DNA from: a virus
Reading direction: 5' to 3' (one strand)
DNA length: 32,174 nucleotides
IMG/VR virus record: IMGVR_UViG_3300007735_000614
Coordinates: 1-32,174 of that record
Under the pieces are notes generated by a model. It saw only the letters and a program-made list of their open reading frames with translations, had not been told where the DNA came from and ran no database searches. The number at the start of each line of letters is the position of its first letter. Within the stretch, counting starts at the first letter, position 1. The position numbers were made by a program, and so were the translations under genes. Below are positions 22,928 through 30,789 of the stretch, piece after piece.

Positions 22928-23139
22928 GCCTCCGCATCGTTAGGCGCGACGGGGAGGGGCTCCGCATCACCTGCGGCACCGAAGAGATCTACATCGTGGT
23001 CGCGAAGACCACCGAGGCCAAGTGCGTGCTCGACTGCATCGGGCCTCGATCTATGAGAGTCGAGCGAATCGAGAATGGAGACCGTAATGATTACGGACAA
23101 GCAGCGAGAGGCCCGCACGCGCGGCCTCGGATCAAGTGA
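22924..23139 (+). CDS. CsrA-like small protein
   Basis: 71 residues. RIVRRDGEGLRI at the N-terminus and CVLDCIGPRSMRVERIE further on follow the CsrA layout (L-x-RRxGExLxI... then xxAPKEVxVHREEI), including the Arg pair in strand 1 and the Arg in strand 5 that bind GGA in mRNA. The last ~20 residues are an added tail that overlaps the YqaJ gene by 53 bases. CsrA proteins repress or stabilise mRNAs by covering GGA in ribosome binding sites. Similarity is short, so an unrelated small beta protein is possible. Confidence 0.58.
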   Translation: MSLRIVRRDGEGLRITCGTEEIYIVVAKTTEAKCVLDCIGPRSMRVERIENGDRNDYGQAARGPHARPRIK

Positions 23140-23992
23140 TATGGCGGCGATCTTCGGCGTGAGCCGATGGAAGACCCCGGTCGATGTGTGGGCCGAGAAG
23201 ACTGGCCGCGTCGCGACGCAGCAGGACTACCCGAGCGAGGCCGCGAAGATCGGCTCGGCGGTCGAGCCTGCGCTCCTCGCGATGGCGAGCGAGCGTCTGG
23301 GGCGAAAGGTGTGCGCGCCGAGCAGCACCTTCGTGCGCGGCTTCCTGCGCGCGAATGTGGACGGGATGCTCGATCGCTTCGAGCGAGGGGCCGACATCGT
23401 GGAGGCCAAGTGTCACGGGCAGCCCGTCGGCTACGGGGCCGATGGATCGTCGGCGGTGCCCGAGGCCGTGATGCTCCAGGTGCAGCACCAAATGCTTTGC
23501 GCCGACTCGCAGAAGGCGTATGTCGCGGTCCTCGACGGGCAGCGGCTCGGCTTCGCGCTCTACGAGGTGCCGCGCGACGAGGGCTACTGCCTCGAGATCG
23601 AGGCCAGGGCGACGGAATGGTGGGAGAAGCACATCCTCGCCGATGTGCAGCCCGAGGGCTCGTTCACGCTCGACACCGCGTCGCGCGTGCACCGTGCTCC
23701 CGACACCATGACGCACATCCCGAGCGAGATCGTCGAGCGGTACGCGCTGGCGCGGGAGGCGGCTACGGCTGCGGATCGTGATCTCGACGCTGCGAAGGCT
23801 GCGCTCCTGACGGCGCTCGGGCAGGCCGAGGTCGGCGTGGGCGGCGGATGGCGCGTGAGCTACAAGCAGCGCACGCGCGCCGGCGTGGACACGAAACGAC
23901 TCCTCGCGGCGCATCCCGAACTCGGCGAGCAGTACCAGACCGTGAGCCAGTTCCGAGTGCTCGACGCTCGGCCGGAAGGGGGCAAGGCGTGA
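23087..23992 (+). CDS. YqaJ-type exonuclease (lambda Exo-like)
   Basis: 301 residues. RGLGSSDMAAIFGVSRWKTPVDVWAEKTG opens the YqaJ domain; LRANVDGM (Asp92) and DIVEAKC (Glu106, Lys108) form the metal-binding D...ExK nuclease core, followed by VMLQVQHQML. It degrades one strand of duplex ends to give 3' tails for the annealing protein. The C-terminal third is a helical extension. ATG 23087 is preferred to ATG 23075 because GGAG lies six bases before it. Two genes later comes ERF, its expected partner. Confidence 0.9.
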   Translation: MITDKQREARTRGLGSSDMAAIFGVSRWKTPVDVWAEKTGRVATQQDYPSEAAKIGSAVEPALLAMASERLGRKVCAPSSTFVRGFLRANVDGMLDRFERGADIVEAKCHGQPVGYGADGSSAVPEAVMLQVQHQMLCADSQKAYVAVLDGQRLGFALYEVPRDEGYCLEIEARATEWWEKHILADVQPEGSFTLDTASRVHRAPDTMTHIPSEIVERYALAREAATAADRDLDAAKAALLTALGQAEVGVGGGWRVSYKQRTRAGVDTKRLLAAHPELGEQYQTVSQFRVLDARPEGGKA

Positions 23993-24645
23993 ACCTGGTA
24001 GCACTCATCTACTGCGAGGTGATGACCGGAAGCCGTGAGTGGATCAAGATCGACGGAGTGCGCGACTGGCTGTTCGCTTATCACAAAGATCCGCGTGCTG
24101 ATTTTCGGCAGCTTATGGCGGACTTGGTTAGCAAGTTCAATCGCGACAAGGGCCACGGATGGGTCGAGGTCGGTCCCGACCTCATGCCGCGACATCCGCT
24201 CACCGAACACATCGCCGTATGTGATCTCTTCGGCGAGGGAAGTCTGCCACGGATTCAACTCTCGGACAAGGACGATCGGTCGCCTCTGGGGCTCTCGTTC
24301 GAGGAGCGGGAAGGATCCGAGACGAGATCTAGGATCATCTTCGACATCATCTACGGCTCGGGAGAGGCTCGTGGATTCCCGGATGTTGTGCGGCCGCATC
24401 TCGAGAAGGCTCGCGAGCTTGCCGACCGTTGGGACGAGGAAGAGATCGCGTGGTCGATGCTGCGATGGACCGAGGACTGGCTGCGCTTCGGCGCATGGTT
24501 CCGCAAGACCTACCCCGACCACGAGCCGCCTCCACGGTCGGCATCCGTCGATGAGATCATCGAGGTGCTCGACGCGCCCAGGCTCGAGATCTGGAGCCGC
24601 CACGACCTCGGACAGCACTTCAAGAAGAAGGCGGTGCAGCCATGA
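23989..24645 (+). CDS. Unknown protein between exonuclease and annealing protein
   Basis: 218 residues from GTG 23989 in a GTGA overlap. Mixed alpha/beta, acidic, with DGVRDWLFAYHKDPRADFRQ, LEKARELADRWDEEEIAWSM and LRWTEDWLRFGAWFRKTYPD. No motif recognised. Placement inside the exonuclease/ERF pair, coupled on both sides, suggests a recombination or replication accessory. Codon use is somewhat less GC-rich. Confidence 0.68.
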   Translation: MNLVALIYCEVMTGSREWIKIDGVRDWLFAYHKDPRADFRQLMADLVSKFNRDKGHGWVEVGPDLMPRHPLTEHIAVCDLFGEGSLPRIQLSDKDDRSPLGLSFEEREGSETRSRIIFDIIYGSGEARGFPDVVRPHLEKARELADRWDEEEIAWSMLRWTEDWLRFGAWFRKTYPDHEPPPRSASVDEIIEVLDAPRLEIWSRHDLGQHFKKKAVQP

Positions 24646-25265
24646 CGAAGCCCAAGACTGACACGACCGCCAAGACCGTCCGGGCCGCGCTCGTGGCCGC
24701 CCAGCGCGACCTTCGGCAAGTGGGCAAGGGCAGCGAGAACAAGTTCCACGGCTACCGCTATGCCTCGGCCGAGGACATGATGGCCGCGTGCCGAGCGGCG
24801 CTGCACGCGCAGGGGCTCTCGGCCCGTCGCACGCGCTGGTCGATCGAGGGCGACGAGACGCACCGATGGCTCGTCTCCTCCTACGAGGTGGCCCACGAGG
24901 ACGGCGATGTGGAGTCGTACCCGATGGCGACGAAGTGGCCCTTCGCCGAGGAGAAGGGGCGACCGCTCGACAAGGCGCTCGCCGGCGCGCTGACCTCCTC
25001 GCTCGGCTACTGGCTGCGCGACCTCCTGCTCGTGCCTCGAGACGATGAGGAGATGGACAAGCGCGATACGCGAGAGCACGACCCCGAGGTGCTCGGGATC
25101 TCACGGGCTGGCAGGTTGCGCGCGAGCGCGAAGGCCGCCGGCCTGACGATCGAGACGCTCCGCGAGAAGTTGCGCGGTGCAGGCTTGACTTTGCCAGAAG
25201 ATCCGGCACAATGGCCCACCTCGGCGACCTCACGGATCGCCGACGCGCTCAAGACGAGCGCGTGA
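24642..25265 (+). CDS. ERF-family single-strand annealing protein
   Basis: 207 residues. ALVAAQRDLRQVGKGSENKF, GYRYASAEDMMAACRAALHAQGL and KALAGALTSSLGYWLRDLLL, VPRDDEEMD follow the ERF core of P22-type annealing proteins. The C-terminal part (DPEVLGISRAGRLRASAKAAG...) is a small helical domain. It binds single strands and pairs complementary ends produced by the YqaJ enzyme. Starts in an ATGA overlap. Last gene before the hairpin-rich region. Confidence 0.88.
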   Translation: MTKPKTDTTAKTVRAALVAAQRDLRQVGKGSENKFHGYRYASAEDMMAACRAALHAQGLSARRTRWSIEGDETHRWLVSSYEVAHEDGDVESYPMATKWPFAEEKGRPLDKALAGALTSSLGYWLRDLLLVPRDDEEMDKRDTREHDPEVLGISRAGRLRASAKAAGLTIETLREKLRGAGLTLPEDPAQWPTSATSRIADALKTSA

Positions 25266-25764
25266 CTTCGGTTCCCATTCTCGGCCGGGATGTGCGCGAG
25301 AGCGCACTCTCGGTCTTCAAAACCAAGCCCGCGCGGATGGGCCCGCCTCTACCCGAGGCATCCGCAACGCAGTAAGGGGCGGCGCTGTAGACCCCAGGAG
25401 ACACACCACGGATCGCCTGTCGCACGGACGCGAGGCAGCCCGGCCGACACAGCACGGCCGGGTCGAGAAGCGATCTGGTGGCCCTCTCGTCTGACCGACG
25501 AGGGGCCGTGCGCCTCGAGCGCATGGGGAGATGCCCGCTACCCGCGCCGACTGTCCCGGCCAAAAAGGTGAACGGGCACGCGAAAGCGACGGCGCGACGG
25601 CGACGAATAGTCCCAACGCACGCGCGGCTCGGCTCTACGGCTGGGTCGCGTGCTCGGGACGCTCCGGCTCTGAATAGCAAGGGTGAGCAGTAGTAGAGAG
25701 CAGACGGTAGAGTGACCGATGAAGCGGGGACGGATCCCCGCGTACCTTCGAGAATGGAGACACC
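25266..25764 (+). other. Non-coding, hairpin-rich region; candidate structured RNA or control region
   Basis: About 500 bases with no credible gene; open frames are Arg/Pro-rich and lack ribosome binding sites. Tandem hairpins: GTGCGC-GAGA-GCGCAC at 25292-25307, competing with CGAGAG-CGCA-CTCTCG at 25297-25312; GCGGATG/CATCCGC at 25333-25365 enclosing CCTC/GAGG; CCCGGCCG/CGGCCGGG at 25439-25462; GGCCC-CTCGTC/GACGAG-GGGCC with one bulged T at 25480-25507; GCACGCG/CGCGTGC at 25618-25653; and a dyad at 25724-25741. Could be an RNA, an origin, or a leader with alternative folds. Confidence 0.4.
25724..25741 (+). promoter_or_regulatory. Dyad before the ParB-like gene, candidate operator or partition-like site
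   Basis: GCGGGGA-CGGA-TCCCCGC, seven-base arms, ending 23 bases before the ATG of the ParB-like gene. ParB-type and HTH proteins often control their own gene through such a dyad. A hairpin in the mRNA leader is an equal alternative. Confidence 0.45.
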
Positions 25765-26613
25765 ATGACAACCGAGATCGTGACCCTAGATCGAATCGTG
25801 CTCGACGCAGGAACCCAGATGCGCGAGCAAGTGAACGAGGCCGTGATCGCCGACTACATCGAGGCGCTCGACGCGCTCCCGCCGATCCGCGTGATGCGCG
25901 TCGGCAAGTCGCGCCTGGTGCTCGTCGATGGCTTCCATCGCTTCTACGCGCACAAGCGCGCCGGCCGTGACTCGATCGCCGTCGAGGTGATCGGGCAGGG
26001 CACGATCGAGGACGCGCAGTACGAGGCCGCGAGGAGCAACGCGAAGCACGGGCTGCGGCGCTCGAACGCCGACAAGCGCCTCGCCGTGCTCGCCGTGCTG
26101 GGCCTGAAGCCGCATCTCTCCGATCGCGAGATCGCGACCCATGTCGGTGTGAGTCACCCGCTCGTCGGAACCGTGCGCCGGGAGATCGCCGACGATGTGC
26201 CTGAGCGCGACGGCGTGCCGGATGATCTCGAGGCGCACGAGGTCGAGGGCGACGTGCCCGACTTCGACCCGTTCGGTGATGCTCCGACCCGCCGGGATGA
26301 GCCCGAGGAGCCGAGCGACGAGCCGACAATCGACGATCGGCAGCAGGCCGCGAAGGATCGGCTAGGCGTGCTCGTGAAGGGGCTCGATCGATGGAAGGCC
26401 GAGCTCGAGCGCGTCATGGCCGAGGAGGCCGGGGCGTGGATTCACGCGCAGTCGATCGAGGCCTACTTCCGCGATCTTCGGATCGCCGTCGATCGCGCCA
26501 AGCCGGCGGGGCTCTGCCCTCGCTGCAAGGGCGGGGGATGCCGTGAGTGCAAGGATCTCGGGTGGATCTCGCGCATGAAGGCGACGGTTCTGAAGCAACT
26601 CACGAAGGAGTGA
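25765..26613 (+). CDS. ParB-like protein with HTH and zinc finger
   Basis: 282 residues. N-terminal ParB/Srx-like domain with QMREQVNEAVIADYIEAL and VLVDGFHRFYAHKRAGR (the GxHR box), then NAKHGLRRSNADKRLAVL and an HTH (LSDREIATHVGVSHPLVGTV), an acidic linker at about 150-190, a helical part, and a C-terminal CPRCKGGGCRECKDLGW zinc finger. ParB-like domains bind DNA and can hydrolyse CTP. With no ParA beside it, a role in replication or gene control is more likely than partition. GGAGA precedes the ATG. Confidence 0.85.
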   Translation: MTTEIVTLDRIVLDAGTQMREQVNEAVIADYIEALDALPPIRVMRVGKSRLVLVDGFHRFYAHKRAGRDSIAVEVIGQGTIEDAQYEAARSNAKHGLRRSNADKRLAVLAVLGLKPHLSDREIATHVGVSHPLVGTVRREIADDVPERDGVPDDLEAHEVEGDVPDFDPFGDAPTRRDEPEEPSDEPTIDDRQQAAKDRLGVLVKGLDRWKAELERVMAEEAGAWIHAQSIEAYFRDLRIAVDRAKPAGLCPRCKGGGCRECKDLGWISRMKATVLKQLTKE

Positions 26614-26616
26614 TAC

Positions 26617-28257
26617 ATGGAACTCCGACCCTACCAGCGCGAGGCGATCGCGTCGGCGATGGCCGCATGGAAGCAGTACCGCTCGGTGCTGATGGTGATG
26701 GCGACCGGGCTCGGCAAGACCGTGACCTTCGCGAACATCGCGAAGGTGGCCGTGGAGCGGCAGCGCAGGGTGCTCGTCGTGGCGCACACCCAGGAACTCG
26801 TGAAGCAGGCGGCCCGCGCTCTCGAGCGCGTGATCGGCTGCGAGGTGGCGATCGAGATGGCCGAGGAGGCGAGCGACGAGGGGACGCTGCTCTCGGGCAA
26901 GCCGATGATCGTGGTGGGCACGGTGCAGACGCTTGCGGCGAAGCGAGGCTCTGGGCTGCGGTGCCACAAGTTCCGGCCCGATGACTTCGGGCTCGTGATA
27001 TTCGACGAGGCGCACCACAGCGTCGCCGCGTCGTGGCGCAAGGTCGCCGACTGGTTCGACCAGAGCGAGCGCACCAAGCGGCTCGGCGTGACGGCTACCC
27101 CGGATCGCTCGGACGGGGCCGCTCTGGGCGCGCTCTACGAGTCGTGCGTCTTCGACTACGGGATCCGCGACGGCGTGCTCGATGGCTGGCTCTGCCCCGT
27201 GAAGCAGTCGATCGTCTATGTCGATGAACTCGACCTATCGACGATCCGCACGACGGCGGGCGACCTGAATCAAGGCGACCTCGCGGCCGTGCTCGAGCGC
27301 GAGGCGGTGCTGCACGGCATGGTCTCGGCGACCGTGCAGGTCGCGAGGGGGAGGAGGACGCTCGCCTTCTGCGCGACCGTGGAGACGGCGCGCCATGCTG
27401 CCGAGATCCTGAACCGCCACGAGCCCGACTCGGCGGCGATGGTCTCGGGAGCGACCCCGGCCGACCAGCGGCGCGAGATCCTCGACTCGTTCAAGCAGGG
27501 CCGCTACCGCTACCTCTGCAACTGCGCGGTGCTCACGGAGGGATTCGACGATCCGGGCATCGAGGTGATCTCGATGATGAGGCCCACGAAGTCGCGCTCG
27601 CTCTACACGCAGATCGTGGGCCGTGGCACGCGCACGCTTCCGGGAGTGATCGATGGGCTAGACGATGCGGCGCATCGCCGACGGGCGATAGCAGGGAGCG
27701 CGAAGCCGTCCATGCTCGTGCTCGACTTCTGCGGCAACGCAGGCCGCCACAAGCTCGTCCACGCGGGCGATGTGCTCGGCGGCGACGAGGAATCGACGAT
27801 CGACCGTCTGCACGCGATCTCCGACTGGCAGAAGCAGGGCGAGAAGCGCGCTCGCGCCGGCGACATCGAGGAGCGCGATGTCATGGCCGAGATCGACAAG
27901 GCCGAGGGCGAGATCATTGAGCGGCGCGAGGAGCAGAAGCGCAAGGCGCTCCGTGCCGTCGCGAAGTTCACGCTCGCCGAGGAGGATCCATACGGCTACG
28001 GCTCGGGAGCGATCGCGACCCAGCGCAGCGCGGTGACGGTGGCCGACCCGCCGAGCCCGAAGCAGATCGGCTTCGCGGCCAAGTTGGGCATTAAGCACGC
28101 CGACCGATACTCGCGTCGGCAACTATGCGCGATCATCGACAAGACGAGGGTGCCCGACTGGCTGCGGCGGCGCGTCGGGCAGGACGGGATCGTGCTCGCC
28201 GGCGACGCGACGATGCGCGACCTGGCGACGGCGAAGCGACGAGCGGGGCTCCGATGA
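26617..28257 (+). CDS. SF2 DEAH-box helicase
   Basis: 546 residues. Starts MELRPYQREAI (Q-tip); motif I ATGLGKT at 29-35; motif II DEAH at 130-133; motif III TATP; motif VI QIVGRGTRTLP. The fold is the type III restriction/UvsW/RecG-like SF2 class. A C-terminal extension of ~180 residues has a charged helix and a PSPKQIGFAAKLGI motif seen in other phage helicases. It should unwind or remodel DNA in replication and recombination. AAGGAG precedes the ATG, three bases after the ParB-like gene. Confidence 0.93.
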   Translation: MELRPYQREAIASAMAAWKQYRSVLMVMATGLGKTVTFANIAKVAVERQRRVLVVAHTQELVKQAARALERVIGCEVAIEMAEEASDEGTLLSGKPMIVVGTVQTLAAKRGSGLRCHKFRPDDFGLVIFDEAHHSVAASWRKVADWFDQSERTKRLGVTATPDRSDGAALGALYESCVFDYGIRDGVLDGWLCPVKQSIVYVDELDLSTIRTTAGDLNQGDLAAVLEREAVLHGMVSATVQVARGRRTLAFCATVETARHAAEILNRHEPDSAAMVSGATPADQRREILDSFKQGRYRYLCNCAVLTEGFDDPGIEVISMMRPTKSRSLYTQIVGRGTRTLPGVIDGLDDAAHRRRAIAGSAKPSMLVLDFCGNAGRHKLVHAGDVLGGDEESTIDRLHAISDWQKQGEKRARAGDIEERDVMAEIDKAEGEIIERREEQKRKALRAVAKFTLAEEDPYGYGSGAIATQRSAVTVADPPSPKQIGFAAKLGIKHADRYSRRQLCAIIDKTRVPDWLRRRVGQDGIVLAGDATMRDLATAKRRAGLR

Positions 28258-28299
28258 TGCGTTCGGGTGCGACTGGTGTGGCACCCGTCGTAGCATCGG
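28251..28299 (+). promoter_or_regulatory. Hairpin across the helicase stop codon
   Basis: CGGGTGC (28264-28270) pairs with GCACCCG (28281-28287) around a 10-base loop; outside an internal loop CCGATG (28251-28256) pairs with CATCGG (28294-28299). Thirteen pairs in all span the helicase stop and the start of the next small frame. It may limit translation or stabilise mRNA. Confidence 0.45.
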
Positions 28300-28385
28300 A
28301 TCCGGTGTCGTGCTCGGGGCGGTGGCGGGGGCAGTACCCGCCGCCGACCTCGGGCGGCATCGGAGGCGGGATGTGGCAGGCATGA
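28254..28385 (+). CDS. Possible 43-residue protein
   Basis: MMRSGATGVAPVVASDPVSC then a Gly/Pro-rich stretch to MWQA. It is joined by ATGA overlaps to both neighbours, which argues for it, but it has no recognisable family, low complexity, no clear ribosome binding site, and lies over a hairpin. It may be only a spacer. Confidence 0.35.
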   Translation: MMRSGATGVAPVVASDPVSCSGRWRGQYPPPTSGGIGGGMWQA

Positions 28386-28657
28386 GCGAGCGAGGCAGAC
28401 TCAAGATCCGCGCAGCCGCCGAGCAGGAGGAGGCCCGTTTCCACGCCGACCTCGAGCGGCTCGGCACCGAGCGCGTCGGCTCGATGATCGCCGGCCTCCG
28501 AGCGTCGATCGCGATCGAGCCTGACCCGCTGAAGCGAGGGATCCTGCGCGGCGCGTACCTTGCCAGTCTGCGCTATGTGTCCGAGTTCTGGGTTCCGGAA
28601 GGCACGGGAGGCGATCATGGACCGAGCGACGAGGCTTCGACTGGTGGCCGACCTTGA
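28382..28657 (+). CDS. Small helical protein, unknown
   Basis: 91 residues (MSERGRLKIRAAAEQEEARF...STGGRP), helical and charged: FHADLERLGTERVGSMIAGL, KRGILRGAYLASLRYVSEFW. ATG in an ATGA overlap. It overlaps the next gene by 41 bases. Function unknown. Confidence 0.6.
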   Translation: MSERGRLKIRAAAEQEEARFHADLERLGTERVGSMIAGLRASIAIEPDPLKRGILRGAYLASLRYVSEFWVPEGTGGDHGPSDEASTGGRP

Positions 28658-28919
28658 CCAGCGCCGAGCCGAACTCCGGGACTACTGGGACTACCTGCTC
28701 GCGCAGCCACGAGGCGCGAAGATTCTCTCAAGGGTAAGCGACACGATCGACGATATGATCGCCGACGAGACACGGAGCGCCGAGGCCCGACTGACCGCGC
28801 TCTTGGCCGATTGTGGCCTGATAGCGTTCATGCTGCGAAGAAGGGACACGGATGAGCCCAGAACCGATCCGCCAGACGGCGGTGGACAAGCCGGCAGCGC
28901 GGGCACCGAAGGTCGGTGA
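28617..28919 (+). CDS. Small helical protein, unknown
   Basis: 100 residues from ATG 28617 with GGGAGG six bases ahead. LRLVADLDQRRAELRDYWDYLL and a second helix (DTIDDMIADETRSAEARLTALL), then a disordered Pro/Gly-rich tail. It overlaps the next gene by 68 bases, so its tail may be selected weakly. Function unknown. Confidence 0.6.
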   Translation: MDRATRLRLVADLDQRRAELRDYWDYLLAQPRGAKILSRVSDTIDDMIADETRSAEARLTALLADCGLIAFMLRRRDTDEPRTDPPDGGGQAGSAGTEGR

Positions 28920-29151
28920 TCTCGTCTATATCCGTGCGCGTATCCAAGCGCGCGTCGTGGACGTGCATCGCGTCGAGTACCTGAACGAGCACCTCGAGCC
29001 GCACGAGTGCAAGGTCGAACTGCCGACGTACTACATCGAGACTTGCGATCGGCAGGGCATGGTGACTCGCTCGAGCGACTTCCTCGCCGTACGCGGCGAC
29101 CACATGGTGACGCTCGACGAGATGAAGCGCGCCACGAGGACCGAAACGTGA
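28852..29151 (+). CDS. Small beta-rich protein, unknown
   Basis: 99 residues. The core PKVGDLVYIRARIQARVVDV, ELPTYYIET, VRGDHMVTLDEM has the look of an SH3/KOW-like small barrel. GAAGGGA precedes the ATG. No named family recognised. Confidence 0.62.
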   Translation: MSPEPIRQTAVDKPAARAPKVGDLVYIRARIQARVVDVHRVEYLNEHLEPHECKVELPTYYIETCDRQGMVTRSSDFLAVRGDHMVTLDEMKRATRTET

Positions 29152-29414
29152 AGCGGACGGCGTGCGAGAAGGAACTGGATCGCCTCCGCGAGCAGTTGGC
29201 CGACCTCGACGCAAAACTCCAACAGGCGCAACGGCAGCGCGATCTCGCCGAGACCAGGGGGCACCGATGGGTGGATCATGCGATCAAGTGCGACGATGCG
29301 ATCCTCTCGATGATCGAGCACGTCGAGAGCGAGATCAAGCTCGGACGGGGCAACGCGCTGCACCGCCGAGTGCTCGATCGGCTCTCCGAACTCCACGAGG
29401 CATTTCCGACATGA
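29148..29414 (+). CDS. Coiled-coil protein, unknown
   Basis: 88 residues from GTG 29148, overlapping the previous stop. ACEKELDRLREQLADLDAKL followed by QQAQRQRDLAETRGHRW is a strong coiled coil. It overlaps the RusA gene by four bases. Position suggests a replication accessory; no proof. Confidence 0.6.
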   Translation: MKRTACEKELDRLREQLADLDAKLQQAQRQRDLAETRGHRWVDHAIKCDDAILSMIEHVESEIKLGRGNALHRRVLDRLSELHEAFPT

Positions 29415-29857
29415 GCGACGGCATCTACACGTTCTTCGTGCCGGGCAAGCCCATGACGGCGGGCTCCAAGCGCGCCTTCGCGCATCGCCATACGGGCCGC
29501 ATCGTTGTGGTCGATGATTGCAAGGGCGGGAAGGCGTGGCGCAAGGCCGTCGCGTACTACGCCGGCACGGCGTGCAAGCACGCGCTCATCGGTCCTCTGG
29601 TTCTCGAGGTCGATTTCGTGCTGCCTCGACCGCTCTCGCATCGACGCAAGGACGGCTCGACGGCTCCCGGCGCTCCGATGTACCCGATCACGAAGCCCGA
29701 CGCGACCAAGATGCTCCGAGCCGTCGAGGATGCCATGACTGGCATCGCGTGGCTCGACGATGCCCAGATCGTTCGGCAGGTCGTGACCAAGCGATACGCC
29801 GAGGGTGCCTTGAAGCCCGGCGCGATGGTGACGGTCTACACGGAGAGCATGGAATGA
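29411..29857 (+). CDS. rusA: RusA-type Holliday junction resolvase
   Basis: 148 residues. Cuts four-way junctions so that branched DNA can be packaged. YTFFVPGKPMTAGSKR opening, LVLEVDFVLPRP, then ITKPDATKMLRAVEDAM and GIAWLDDAQIV carry the metal-binding Asp residues (D97, D107, D116 or D117), the RusA signature. C-terminus has the usual VTVYTE strand. ATGA overlaps at both ends. Fits the YqaJ/ERF recombination set. Confidence 0.9.
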   Translation: MSDGIYTFFVPGKPMTAGSKRAFAHRHTGRIVVVDDCKGGKAWRKAVAYYAGTACKHALIGPLVLEVDFVLPRPLSHRRKDGSTAPGAPMYPITKPDATKMLRAVEDAMTGIAWLDDAQIVRQVVTKRYAEGALKPGAMVTVYTESME

Positions 29858-30789
29858 TCGAGCCGAAGTTCAACGTTGTGGAACATTCTCGCAATATCCA
29901 CCAGGTCGAGATCGAGGTCGATGGCGATCCCGAGGCGTGGGAGCATTGGGTGCTGCTCGCGAGCGACCGTCACCACGACAACCCGAAAGCCGACTGGGAT
30001 CTCGAGCGGAAGCACCTCGAGCAAGTCGCGAAGCGCGGCGGCTCATGGATCGATGTCGGCGATGTGCTCGACCTCATGGGCGGCAAGTGGGATCCGAGGC
30101 ACTCGAAGGGCGAGGTGCGCGAGGAGTACGCGATGGCACCGGACTACCTCGATTCCGTCGTGCGCGGTGCGGCCGAGTTCTACGCGCCGTACACCCGGCA
30201 CCTAGTCGTAATGGGCCGAGGTAATCACGAGCAGTCGATCCTCAAGCGGCACGAGACGGACTGCATCGAGCGACTATGCGCGCACATGAGCCAGTCGAGC
30301 GGACACCGGGCGCACGCCGGCGGCTACGGCGGATTCGTTCGGTACAGCGTCAAGTTCCACGGCACAGAGAAGAGCGCGCTCACGCTCCGCTACTTTCACG
30401 GTGCGGGTGGCGGCGGCATGATGAGCCACGGCACGCTTGCGACGCGGCGCATGGCATCGTGGACGGATGCTGATGTGATCGTGTGCGGGCACACTCACGA
30501 CCACTGGGCGCTGCGGCTCCAGCGCGAAGAACTCTGCTCATCGAAGGGCCGATGGTGGATCCGTCTACGGGATCAATGGCACATCCGCACGCCGACCTAC
30601 AAGCAGGAATGGAACGACGGCTATGGCGGGTGGCACGTCGAGACGGGCAAGCCTCCGAAGCCCGTCGGCGCTACATGGATGCGGCTCTCGCTTGTGCAGG
30701 ACAATCAAGCGCCGTACAAGATCACGCCGGAGAAGATCGTCACGCGGAAGCGGTGGCGGCTCACGGCGCAGTTCATGGAGGCGATGTGA
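29854..30789 (+). CDS. Calcineurin-like metallophosphoesterase
   Basis: 311 residues. Two-metal phosphoesterase motifs: ASDRHHDNP (36-44), DVGDVLD (67-73), GNHE (123-126), RYFHG (179-183) and GHTHDH (212-217). The first motif reads SDRHHD where DxH is usual. Such phage enzymes may act on nucleotides, DNA ends or RNA; the substrate cannot be told. It lies between rusA and a HExxH gene with overlaps, so a DNA-processing job is plausible. Confidence 0.85.
   Translation: MIEPKFNVVEHSRNIHQVEIEVDGDPEAWEHWVLLASDRHHDNPKADWDLERKHLEQVAKRGGSWIDVGDVLDLMGGKWDPRHSKGEVREEYAMAPDYLDSVVRGAAEFYAPYTRHLVVMGRGNHEQSILKRHETDCIERLCAHMSQSSGHRAHAGGYGGFVRYSVKFHGTEKSALTLRYFHGAGGGGMMSHGTLATRRMASWTDADVIVCGHTHDHWALRLQREELCSSKGRWWIRLRDQWHIRTPTYKQEWNDGYGGWHVETGKPPKPVGATWMRLSLVQDNQAPYKITPEKIVTRKRWRLTAQFMEAM

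Noticed and set aside
25290-25571. 93-codon plus-strand frame in the hairpin-rich region
   Set aside because: Arg/Pro/Ser-rich, no ribosome binding site, no family, and it crosses several strong stems.
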